Below are positions 36,001-47,050 of a DNA stretch of 64,000 bases, piece by piece. A program made the position numbers and the translations under genes. Within the stretch, counting starts at the first letter, position 1. Each line of letters begins with the position of its first letter. The notes under the pieces are model-generated. The model searched no databases. It worked only from the letters and a program-made list of their open reading frames with translations, and was not told the origin of the DNA. This DNA is from Darksidea phi. Taxonomy: Eukaryota > Ascomycota > Dothideomycetes > Pleosporales > Lentitheciaceae. The stretch lies in NCBI GenBank assembly GCA_030770425.1, contig JASJFT010000049.1:185603-249602 (forward strand). Reading direction: 5' to 3'.

Positions 36001-38300
36001 CCTGTCTAGGTTACGCAATCCTACGGGCGGATCTGCGACCGCATGCCGACAAGTTTGGGGTCCAACGAGATCCGGATATTAAGGACTGCGTACAGAGACT
36101 CCTCAAGTCACCGCCCAAGACTAAACTGGATGCCGAAATGCAGTTTGCCTATCTCGCAAGCAGAGGCGCCGAGTTGGATCAAAATCGCACGTTACTGAGC
36201 ACCATCTCAGCCTCGCATATTGTCCCAATTTTCCGCACGTATTACCTAGACCCGACGTGTTGTGGTTTCGAAGACCGCACAAAACATCAGACCGGCAAAA
36301 CGGAGATGCGACTCCATCACTATGATTCACCTGAAATTGTCTTCGTTGGTCGAGGTATGTAACTCTGATGTATTCCAATCAACAGACTAATACCCTTCTG
36401 TATGAGCTTTGCTGATCTAGTGCCCATAGACCAAGAATGGCGCGGCATCCTCGACTATGTGCAATATGGCGGCGAAGCTACGGCTTTTCTACTTAAGGTA
36501 GGAGCGAAACATGAACCTAGCACCCATGATCTTGCTTCTCTTCTCTGCAGGAATCCTGTTCGATTCTTAAACACGATCGGCCAGGAGCGCTATCTTGACC
36601 TGCTACGGAAGCTGGCCGAGCATGCTAGCAATCTCTGGAAGGATAAAGATATGGTAAAGCTCATGGTGGCTTCCAGAGCATTGCTTGGCTACAGAGATAT
36701 CAAGGAAGACACGAAGAAGCTCATCGACGTTGAGGAAGATACTCTGGATGACCTAGACGAGCCCGGCATGCATCGCGAGTGGTCGCTAAACAGGGCGAAT
36801 GAGGTTGTTATTATCGACGACGTCAGCATGTTCATCCGTTTCCGAGAATTCATCATCGCAGCGCCTCAGGAAGAGCTACTAGAAGAGTTTTACACTCGCT
36901 TCGGCGTCAAGAAAGTGTCCGAACTAGTCAAATCGGAGAAGCGCATCGGCACTACAACACGAGATCAGTCTCCAGCTCATCAGCTTCGAAAGGATATCCT
37001 TGAGCGCGCCAGACTGTTCCTTCACGAATATGAACGGGATGGTTCTTCGACGAAGAGCATCCGCCACGATTCGAAGTGGCTTTCAGCAAACCTAAAAGTT
37101 GAGTGCGTGTCGGATATTTCAATTCGCTTCTCGCTTGCAGATCGCAACGTGGCAACATCGTCGAGACGCACAGCGGTGATTCAACGTAGCCGTGCGACTG
37201 GGACGGTCTTACACATCACACCAAAATACGACGTGTACGATGTCTCCAGTGAGCTCGTTAGGCTATTGGTCGCGCGTCCTAAGCAGAATGATGCGATCGC
37301 CCTAGAGCGGATTCTCACTGAACCCCTTCGTCGACTCCAAGAAAAGGGTATCAATGTGGAGCGAATACTTAGGAAGAAAGAATATGAAGCAAGAATTGCG
37401 AAGCAGCTAGAAGTCGAGCGCGAATACGAAGATCAACAACGTGCTGCCGAGCAAGCCAAGTCCGGTATCGCTCAACCGGAAATACCAGCGCCCCCAATAA
37501 CGCCCGATAAGAAGCAGCACATGCCCGGATCATTCGGAAGCCCAGATGATATAGAAGTAGCGAACAACGATGACGGCCGACGGCAGCAGCAGAGTGAGAA
37601 GAGTGTGCTAAACCAGTGGGCAAAGAAACTGGGATTCAAAAGCACAAACACGAACTCGCAACCGTCGCCACGAACAGATGGTCCGCAAATCAGTCGCGAT
37701 CTGCAAGCAACGAAGTCTAATATCCAAAATGCCATCAAAGAATGCCGGCCTACCAACATGGAAGCGATATCAAGCAAGCACCATCAAGACCCGACCGAGC
37801 TTGACAAGGGTGGCTACTGCAATGGCGAGCAATGGGAGAACCTTCACAAAGCCTTCACTATCCCATACTCCGGCCGCCATGTCGACGTCTACTATGGGAA
37901 AGACCAAAGTGAATCTCCTAAGGATATTCAATCCGATCTCACCTCGTTTCTCCCGCTCATCTTCGGTCTCACATCTATATTCGGCGTCAACCCTGCTGCC
38001 GTCAGTATCTTTTTGGACAAGAAGTCTAACACAGTGGCTTTCAACCAGAGCGGTAGCTTGTTCTTCAACCTCGCATGGTTCATAGCGTTGCACAGCGCTG
38101 CGTATGGAACGGAGGAGGGACGGCTTACTGCGTTGGACAGCTGGTTCTTCACCTATTGTCATGAGCTTGCTCACAACTTGGTGGCGGACCACAATGCGAG
38201 GCACAATTGGTATAACCAGCAGATTGCGATCGAGTACAGCCAGCAGTATCGGAGGGCGCTTACTGCATTCCTACAAGATATTAGGGTTGGAGAGAAATGA
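33048..38300 (+). CDS. Sacsin-like GHKL ATPase (DUF3684 type) with C-terminal HExxH motif
   Basis: Exons 33048-36354 and 36421-38300 (intron 66 bases) give 1,728 residues. Residues about 20-240 form an Hsp90-type (Bergerat) ATP-binding domain. The N-box is LRELIQNASDAGA (Glu46, Asn50, Asp53), with a degenerate G1 box NNGIPF and the G2 box IGAFGVGFYSVF. This resembles the sacsin repeat ATPase and the fungal DUF3684 family. The long middle is alpha-helical and not otherwise recognisable; around 1,440-1,560 it is charged, Gln-rich and probably disordered. Near the end is FTYCHELAHNLVADHNARHN (His1683, Glu1684, His1687, Asp1692, His1693). This fits a zincin active site of the HExxHxxxxDH kind. 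There is no signal peptide or membrane helix. A chaperone or protein-quality role is inferred. Confidence 0.85.
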
Positions 38301-39248
38301 ACTTCGGTTGAGTAGCCTGTTGCATACGAGGGTTGCATGCTATGCTTTGTGTCTTTGAGTTAGCATGGTGGACGAAGCCGGATCTATAGACAAGGGTTTA
38401 CTATGGGTAGAATGTGATAACTTACGCTGAAACTTGACTGGCATCTACTCAGAGGGCTTTTCCTGGACTGTTTATAGCTTCAATTGTAAAATTCGCGCAG
38501 CAGATCAGTCCCCCGGTCGAGACTTCAACGTGCCTTCTCTCGTGTGGCTGCACTAAGACGCGTATCCCGACAACCATGGTGACTGTAGGTCAGGTCATCA
38601 TCTAGAGTAAGTACTATGCTTTCCGTCCTTGACTAGGAGGCGCTACTAAGAATGCCTTGTTTTCCCAGTTTCCTTTCTGCTGCTTTCTGCTTGGTTTAAT
38701 AGGCATCGATGAAGGCATGTAAGTGTTGACAGCACAGCTATTCGACTGGGAATCGATATGATTCTGGCGGGTTGGTGACATCGGTAGATGAAAGGCGGTG
38801 AAATGGTGGTATTTATATGGTGGGCTGCCTCGGATATGTATGGAGGACCTTCGTGAACGGCGGCATCGGTCGGCGTGCTCGGAATGGTATTTGGGGAATC
38901 GAAAGCTGTAGCTACCTCGAACTGACAATGCAGATCTAAAGGTCTTCCACGCCTTCCCTTGTTTGATTCTGACGTGATTAGAGAACGTGGGCCCTGCGTC
39001 TTGCCCTTCCTGCCGAGGCAAAGCAGACCAGTCATGAGTGACAGACGAGGTGAAAAATGAACATGCAAAAACATAAATTTGACCAGGCATTTAAGTATTC
39101 GTCTGTTGGCCATAATCTCTTCCCTCTACGCCAAGACATCTGCCTTTTCATCCACATTGTTTATCCAACACACAATCCGACCAAGACCTGGAAATCTTCC
39201 GATCGGATAGAGGGCCGTTGGTGGATGTGTACTCAATTGCATATTAGT
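38301..39248. other. Intergenic between convergent genes
   Basis: The 3' flanks of the sacsin-like (+) and carrier (-) genes. Minus-strand frames at 38614-39113 are 155-158 codons long in two overlapping phases but show no domain or codon-bias support. Confidence 0.5.
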
Positions 39249-40452
39249 CTACCTCCTGAGCGCAATCTTCTTGCGTGCAGAAATAGTATACGCATACAAG
39301 GCGTCTTTGAAAGCGAACAAAAACGCTGCTGTAATAACGCTCTGAGTGACCTTTGGCCCAATGCCTGCCAATCGTCAGTGCCGTGGTCACTACCATGAAC
39401 TCATGTAGGTCGTGTCTTACCTCCGTATAAGCCCGCATACCCCTCCTCCCTGATGACCCTGCGGAACGTCGTAAGCATATCCTCCTTCGGCCCATCTTTG
39501 CCAGCAACATGCATCCTGCTCTTGACCGTAATGTACGGATACGTAATGCTCGTCGCGAGCAGCTTGCCCAAAGCGCCAAGGTAAAACGCATCGGTGGGAG
39601 TAACCCTCCGCCTCTTCTCCAATGTGTTCTTCAGCTGTTCGAAGACAGTATATTGTAGGATGGGGTTGATGACCAGCACCAAAGCCGGCATTACGCCCGC
39701 GAACAGGCGCGCGGGCCCCTCATCACGCAGCAGCGCCAGAAGCGTTCCCAGTGTAGATGGCTTCTTGGCGGGCTTCGCGCCTGGCAAGACCTGCTCCTCG
39801 CTGTCTGATTTCCTCGCCGTCATGCGCGTGTTTACCACCCAAATCGGATTCGTAATGAGGACCGTGGCGGATCCGGCGAGCGCGCCAGCGATCATCGATT
39901 CGACCGTCGTAAGCTTCTTCGATGCGCGACCGGACTTGAGCGCCGCCTTTTCGAAAAATGCGCGTGTCCATTCATACCCTGCACACCATTGTCAGTATGT
40001 CTCGAATCTTCAACAGCAGTAGCAACTACAAGCCACGAGGTATGATATAGAATGGAGTACGAACAGTAATAGTACACAAAATTCGTAACGCTAATTCCAA
40101 AAAGCGCCGAATCAAGGCCTGCATAGAGTCCCGCGATACCTTCACGCTTGATAATGCGGCGCGCGGCGTTGAGCGTGGACGACTGAGCGCGTTTAGATTC
40201 GACCTGAGCGCGGGTGGACAGGGTAATGAGTGGGTATCTATATGTTTTTGCCTAGTTAGGATAAATGTCGCAGTGGCATGGCAGCGCGTTGGTGGGGAGG
40301 ACGTACGTCAGAGCCATAGAGAGCAAACCTCCGCCGGCGCCTGCAAATGCGTGTGCGACATTGTCACTTTGTTGGGCTGCCGTGCTTGTTGGCACCGACT
40401 GCGTTGACTCCGCCAGCTTCTGCTGCGCTGTTCTCGAGGTTTCGTCTGACAT
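39249..40452 (-). CDS. Peroxisomal adenine-nucleotide/cofactor carrier (PMP47/Ant1-like)
   Basis: Exons 40452-40307, 40237-40065, 39978-39421 and 39364-39249 give 330 residues, the usual length for a mitochondrial-carrier-family protein. Three tandem repeats are visible with the carrier signatures YPLITLSTRAQVESKR, TNPIWVVNTRMT and TYPYITVKSRMH, and glycine-rich partners (GLYAGL, RLFAGV, GLYGGIGPK). The NPIWVVNTRM motif and the order of repeats match the peroxisomal ATP/CoA/NAD transporters PMP47, Ant1 and SLC25A17. The expected role is ATP supply to the peroxisome for fatty-acid activation. The N-terminal 30 residues are Gln/Ser/Thr rich. The last exon encodes TQSVITAAFLFAFKDALY and a basic C-terminus (ARKKIALRR). 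Confidence 0.9.
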
Positions 40453-42269
40453 GGTTGCGGTTTCTCTTTCACGCGTTGGATACAGGAGGGGACGCGTGGA
40501 GACGGGCGGGGCGAGCTTCCTCGCGAGAGGTGCTAGGCGTGAAGGTAGTGAAGCGACGATGGAAGGAAGTAGGTGCTGGGTCTGGGTTAGGTATATACAA
40601 TACAGAAAGAGAGGAAGGCGTGGAAGGAGGAAGCATTATGAGGGTTGCGAACGAATGGCTTGTGAAGTTTGTCAAGGTATGCTGTTCCGCCAGCCGTTAC
40701 CTCGGCATTGTTGTCCAAATACGGAGAATCACGTGCCCGGATAACGACTTCAGCACGGCGGTAGTATATTCACGAGCACTTCGATTGAATCGTACATTAT
40801 TTTTGCTCAATGGGTGGCAAAATCCATGGTGATCGTGAGCTTTTCTTGCGGCATCGCCTCCTCTCTAACATCTCCCGCTTCAACAACAACGGTATTGAAA
40901 GCCTTGGAGAGTTTGTGAACCATTAATCACATGCCGCGGTCGCCAACTTCGCTCTCCTCGTTCCGCATCATCCCGAAGTAGGGAGTCCGCTCTAGTAAGA
41001 AGAGAGCGACTGGTAGGACAACTAGATAGCTCACATCATCATGTGCTCTCTTGACGAAACTAGCAGTAGTTGATGAACAGACGGGCAGAAAGTAGACCCA
41101 GAGAAACTTGTGAACTTCCAGGGTGGTCCACGCCCATTATAATGGCCATCTGTGCTCCCGAAATAAGCGGCATGATTGAATATATGCATAAACTGCTAGT
41201 TTAGCGTTCAGATGTGTGGCTCCACGGAACAGAAGATCCTAGGGTACTTTATTAGAGGTGAAGAAGAAAGACAGAACAGACAATAGAATACTAGCATCTC
41301 TGAATGTGTACCGCTTGAACTAGGAACAGCTTCGCATACAGTGATTAGGGAAGGAGTCTTCCACAGGGGCTGTGGGTTTGACATTGTACGTAAATCCTTG
41401 CATACAAATGCGGCACCGGTGTTAGCAGAATGTTATTTGACTGTGAAGTGAGCGTGCACGTCTCGCCGATGAAGGAGCGTCCTACTGAGAAGGGTCAGCG
41501 CTGAAGGTAAACCGAGATTAGGAGCGTACAGTATATTTAGTTGAAGACTTTATCAACCATAAGGGTGAACCTCAAAGTCTCCCGGTATATGTCCCTGTAT
41601 ATGTCCGTAATCCTCGTAGAGGTTCGCAAGGGCGGATCGATGGTCCTCGGTTGCTGTTCTTTTCCAACTGGATGCTGATGAGTCAAGAAGCTGGCTAGAG
41701 CGCCTCTTCCTCACTTTCCCTCTTTTCCGTCAGAGAAGTCCTAAACCGCAATACACCCCAAACTAGACCTTTGTGACCGCGTGGCGGCGTACTCCTTCGC
41801 TTCCGCTTCCCGCTCTCCTGTTTGAGTATTTTTCCTTTCATCAAAAGTGGGTGGGGTACGAATACCCCATGCGGTCTAGCGTAGTTTTCCGTGCACCAAA
41901 CCTCCACCAAACCTCCGCCACGCCCAAACTGACCTACTGTACGCTGGAGGGTTTCAAGGTATGTCATTCATCCTATACCTTGCCAGGGAAATGCGGAAAC
42001 CGCGCGAGTCATGGTGCTGGCCGTCCTGCATCTCGCCAAGTCATATTTCGTCACGATGCCGAATTTGGCCGATGCCGAGATTCACTATGGTATCGCCCTC
42101 CGGTGTGTTTAACACCGAAATATGGTGGGATATGAGCGTAAGAAGGGAATTTGATAGCATGGCCACTGTTGCCTTTCTTAATTGCTTCGAAATAGCCCTG
42201 TTGTATCCTCAAAATAGCAGACAAGCAGGAACCCTCAAGCGAGGCTGTTTTAACTTCAGATCCATCGAT
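40453..42269. other. Intergenic region before the MFS relic
   Basis: Contains the carrier promoter. From 40,850 to 42,200 there are only short frames in conflicting phases and strands (for example 41695-41967 minus, 41773-42135 plus). No family is recognised. Confidence 0.5.
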
Positions 42270-43674
42270 TCGGGATGACGTACCTTATAGTGTCTACCCC
42301 CGGAAAGAGAAATAGCTTATTGTTGGTATAGTTGCATTAGCTACGTTCTATAGGCGAGTCGAGCCTTGAAGGTGGATGAACAATGGATGCTAAAGAGTGC
42401 TAGCCCTTTGCCGGCTATTCCAACGCTCGCAAAAGAGTTCAACCAGTCCATAGAATTGATGAATCAGACCGTTACGGTGTACCTCGTCTTTCAAGACATC
42501 TCCCTCATGCTATGGGGGCCGCTCTCCGACCGATACGGAAGAAGGCTATTGTTCCTCGCATGCCTCTCCATTCTCGTCGCCTCCAGCATCGGCCTCGCAC
42601 TCTGTCCAACAGACTCTTTTTGGCTTCTGCTGTTCCTCCGGTGCTTCCAATCCGGTGGAAGTGCGAGCACGACTGCGCTGGGCGCAGGCGTTATAGGCGA
42701 TATTGCAACGAGCCGAGAACGGGGAGGATAATTTGGCATGTTCAACTTAGGGCCTATGCTGGCACCTTGCATTCCACCCGTTGCCGGAGGAGCCCTTTCG
42801 CAAGGTCTCAGTTGGAGGTTGATATTCTGGTTTATTGTTATCATGGTGACGCTTGGCTTGCTTTGCATCACGCTGTTTCCCCAATCGCAGGCAATGGCAG
42901 CATTCCCGTCCCACGTCATTTGATACCTATAAGTCCAGTTGTTGGCTCAAAAACCTCTCTACCAATGCCGATGATACAACAAGAAGATCCAGGCATTCGG
43001 TCAACCCCTTTATTCTCTTCAGCCATCCTGATGTCCTAGTTCTACTATCATTTACAGGCATCGTGTACGCGGTGCACTATACCATCACAGCGACCATATC
43101 ATCCGCATTTGCAAACCTATACCTCAACCTGTCAGAGATAGTCCCTGGGCTATGCTATCTACCAACCGGAGCCGGAATGATCATTGGCAGTACACTAACC
43201 GGAAAGATGCTCGATTGGGAATATGCGCGCATAGAAACAAAGAAGGACGACGACTTCATAATGGAATACACACGTTTACGCATCATGCTAGTCTACCTCA
43301 CGCTATTTGTCGCCTGCGTCTTGGGCTGGGGCTGGTGCCTGCAAGCACGGATACACATCGCCGTGCCACTTCTCCTCGGCGTGGTGTTGGGCCGGACCTC
43401 TGTGGGCATCCTCAATACAACGATGACGCTGAATGTAGACATTTTTTAGACAAGGAGCTCGGGCGCTACTGCTTGTATCAACTTGGTCCGCTGCTCGTTA
43501 GCAGCCACTCTGGTCTCTGTTATCGAACACGTGACGAGCGCTTTGGGTGTTGGATGGACTTATACCTTCTGGGCTGGCATATGTGCGCTGCTACTTCCAC
43601 TCATGTATCTCGAGATTAGAATGGGTCCTAGGTGGAGGAGGAGAAGGGAAGCGAAGGAGGAGAAGGACAGATGA
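42270..43674 (+). pseudogene. Broken MFS drug/polyamine transporter (DHA1 type)
   Basis: The plus-strand sequence matches a DHA1 major-facilitator protein from near its N-terminus (YSVYPRKEK, then LIVGIVALATFY) to its end (GWTYTFWAGICALLLPLMYLEI). Landmarks are AIPTLAKEFNQSIELMNQT, the helix 2-3 signature GPLSDRYGRRLLFLA, and NLGPMLAPCIPPVAGG (motif C-like). It carries an in-frame TAG where the family has Trp (KEK-stop-LIVG), a TAA after ATSRERGG near 42,731, a frame change near 42,925-42,990, and a TAG near 43,447 after NVDIF. The TGG-to-TAG change is the kind RIP makes. About 12 helices' worth of sequence remain, so decay is recent. Confidence 0.85.
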
Positions 43675-43982
43675 GGCGCATGCGGATATGAAATTTCTAC
43701 GGTCAATCGACAGACACTTTGGGAACTCCGCATGCTCTCTTCATCGACCCTTCCACGTTATCGAATAGTTCCATAATCCTAATGTCATTTCATTAGCGTG
43801 CGACCGTGTACCGCAATCATCCCATTACCATCACCATCTGAATGCTTTGAGCTTCACTACCGTATTTATTATCAAATTACCCTACCGGACACTCTATCTA
43901 CGCCTCAGTCTACACAATGAGCTTCGTCCGAAAGACATTTAATACCACGTACCCATTACGCACTAAAGCCATCCTCCGCATC
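43675..43982. other. Short intergenic gap between two pseudogenes
   Basis: About 300 bases between the convergent MFS and ankyrin relics. Nothing recognised. Confidence 0.6.
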
Positions 43983-45560
43983 CTAGTCCACACCCTTCTC
44001 CGTCAACAACTGCACCACAAGATCAAAACCCTTCTTCCTTGCGGCTCGTGTTGAACTTGCCACCCCCAATATTTGGATCCGCCCCGTGTTCCAGCAAGAT
44101 TATGACAAATCTCCGACCATGACATGCTGCTGTCTGCAATGTCGTACCGTACTTGCCTCAGTGGCATTGACATTTGCGCTGCTGCTCACTAGAAACTGTA
44201 CGACCACGGTTCCTTTTTCTAGCGTGGCTTGCTTTATGGTGGAGGCGCAACAAGCAGCTTGCAGCAGTATACCATATTTTCCACCTTGAGAATTGATGTC
44301 GGCGCCGTGCTTGACGAGAATTTGGCGATCTCGAGGCCCCCATTTTGGGAGACGGCTTGGAGGGCCGTTCTATATCCCTCTTTAATAGCGTTGACGTCTA
44401 CGCCAGCATCAAGGAGCCATTGTACAGCACTTTTAGCACCTAGTGTAATGGCGCACTGAAGCAAGTTATCATTGATGTTGGCTCCACTTTGGAGCATGAG
44501 CCGGAACGCTCTTGGATCTCGAGATCGAATGGTTCCTTGTAAGGGCATTTCAAAGACTGAATCAGATCTATCGACATCTGCTTCTCGACCAATAAGAAGC
44601 CGCATAAGGTTCACATCTGCCCTTTCTGCCGCACAATGTAGAGCAGTCTCCAATGCATTTGGAACGTTTATCTTAGCACCGGCGTCTATGAGCAGCCGGG
44701 TGCACTCGACACTTCTGCTGATGGCCGCGGAAACAAGTGGTGAGAGGCGTCTTCCAGGGAATGAGCTGACGTCTGCGCCGTTCTGGATAAGAACCTCAAG
44801 GGCCTTGCCATTCTCGTGTTGGGCAGCGAAAGAGAGAGCCTCACCAGAAATCAAGGCTGAGAAATCCTCAAGCTTCATCCCGTCCATGAGTACCTGGACA
44901 ACATCGGGATTCCCTTGCATGGAGTCCAAAGGAGAGCAGCACCTTCATCAACGTTGACGTCTGCACCGGCGCCGAGGACTACTTTTACCATGTCGAGATT
45001 TCCCTCATGCACTACCCTGAACGGTGGTCCGAATCCTTCTTACCAAAGAGTATTTGGATGTGCCCCTCTCTCAAAAAGCATTCTGACGACTTCAGTATGT
45101 CCTTGGAGCATAGCTACTTCTAGCTCAAGCCGTAGCTTGTCTTTGCTTTGAGCAGATACTTCGTCTCTTTCCGCCAGCCGCTGTGCGATGTCAAGTAGGC
45201 CAAGATAACAGGCGCAGGCAAACGGAGTTATTTTGTCTTTCGGGATCACTCCGTCATAGAACATGCATCCTAGGTAATATTTTTACATACCGTGGCCGTT
45301 GGATCATGGAGACAAAAGCTGTTCCTGATTAGGCCCGGTTGATCAGGGTTGTACAGCCGGAATAGCAGCTCTGGGACGGTATCAACATTTTTAACCGACA
45401 CAACCGCCATGTTTGTTGCCCAACGTCGTGAAGCATATGCCAGCATAGGGAAAGCGTTGTGATCAAAGTTTCGGCACTTTCCCCGCCATTGAAGTCCAGA
45501 ATATATAGCAAATACAATTCCGTGATTTTCTGTTGGCTGATGGTCCAATCGATCCCTCGG
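43983..45560 (-). pseudogene. Broken NACHT-ankyrin (NLR-like) gene, C-terminal part
   Basis: Read on the minus strand from about 45,560, the sequence first shows FPMLAYASRRWAT and a FRLYNP...LHDP stretch, typical of the linker after the NACHT of fungal NLRs. Ankyrin repeats follow: CYLGLLDIAQRLAE, GHTEVVRMLFERGAHPN, EGNLDMVKVVLGAGADVNV, ALEVLIQNGADV, CTRLLIDAGAKINVPN, LMRLLIGREADV, AVQWLLDAGVDVNA, LVKHGADINSQ and, last, LVVQLLTEKGVD with its stop at 43,985. Frame changes near 45,035, 44,930, 44,310 and 44,050 break it. Fungal NACHT-ANK proteins act in non-self recognition. The NACHT module itself is missing here. An ATG at 45,808 followed by a hydrophobic Gly-rich start (MAEFLGGIGTAGG) may be a leftover 5' end. 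Confidence 0.75.
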
Positions 45561-47050
45561 AGTGGTGGTATCTATACAAAGAGGAAGGCCATGACAACGA
45601 TATTCCTGATGACGACATCCTTGACGACTTGCTCCACTGGGGGATACCGTTCACAGAAGACGAAGAAGACGCATTCCATGAAGTATATCCTCTGTACGAA
45701 CAATACAATGACGACACAGACATAGCACCCTTTGGCAAGGTGCCAGGTGAATGAAGTAACATTCACAAGTCCGCCGGCTGTACCGATTCCACCAAGGAAC
45801 TCGGCCATTGTGTAGAAGAGACAAGGTGAATAGAAGGTAGTAAGGTATTAGAGCTGTGATATCGGTGGGTTTTGATTGTAGATGCATCCTTCCCCCTTGA
45901 TTCATATTAGCAACGCTTGCCCCCTCATAGGCAATAACGAGGGCTACACTATTTTTGCTTTAGTATTGACAGACACGTCTGTGCGTGCGCCTTCGCAAAG
46001 GAGAACACTATCATCCCACCCCAATATTATAAATTCTATAAGGTAAATGAAGAAAGTGCCAAGAGGGTTGATTTTAACCCTTTCTCGAAAGGTGCTGCTG
46101 CTTTGTGTGGGCGGTGCATACACATTTGAAAAGCACAATAGGAGTGACGTGGCGCGTTTCAGGAATACATATTTCTTTTGTTGAGTTGCATTCTGATACG
46201 AATTGGGGGACTGTCGTGGCAAGGCTTGGATGACCGGTCAAGAAAATAGCCCGCCCAACAGCTGTGCAGGCCGGAACATGCACGCTAAAGGTGAGGGTGC
46301 AATTAGACCGACGTGACCTCAGCCGCAAGTCGTACCTGTGCGGGACTATGGCTGAAGACAGTCTCTGGTGGATTGCAACGAGGTCGTACTACGAGAGGTC
46401 GCCATAGAAGCTATGGGCGCCTGACAGCCGACAAGTCAACTGACACCATGTACGCACAACCAAGAGACTTGTACTACCGCAACGTTGGAAGTAGACGTAC
46501 GTTACCGCCAGAGCCATATCAGTCTTCTGGAGTAGATTAAAAAGGAATGAGTTCATATCGAGTAGTGTGTAGTTCATCGGATGTAGAAAAGATGCATAGC
46601 CATGCTGTTCTGCGAAATTTAAGGACAGATACCACAGCAAAGACACAAGATGCCTTCTACTATTTGATTCTCCATCAGCAACACTCATACTATACTTTTC
46701 TCCGCCTTCTCCAGTGCGCATCCATAGACTATACAATACAAGCACTTGAATCGCTAGAGCAACGCCCCACGTTCCGATAGACACCAGGTCCGCCAGAAGC
46801 AATAGAGCGCCGGCCATACTGTTACAAAAAGGCATTGCACCGCTCCACGCAGGAAAGAATCAAAGACGCAAAAAGAAAGATCTCCCAAGATACTTTATGC
46901 CTAAGCATGCACCCGCCATAGCTGGTAAAAGCCTTTGTAGAACTCCTTCGACTATCCATGAACCTTGCTGGTCATAAAAGTCATCGATAGAGCCGACCAT
47001 CAGTCATAATGCGGTCTTGAATACGCGCCGGGCGAAACTTGACAGACTTC
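45561..47050. other. Region between the ankyrin relic and Scd6
   Basis: No confident gene. An acidic plus-strand open stretch at 45533-45754 (see findings) is the only striking element. The rest holds short frames without support. Confidence 0.5.

Noticed and set aside
33048..38300. Treating the two long plus-strand frames as separate genes
   Set aside because: A 66-base intron (donor GTATGT at 36355, acceptor at 36420) joins them in frame and no start signal precedes the second.
38614..39113. Two minus-strand ORFs of 155-158 codons
   Set aside because: They overlap in different frames and start at non-ATG codons; composition is not protein-like.
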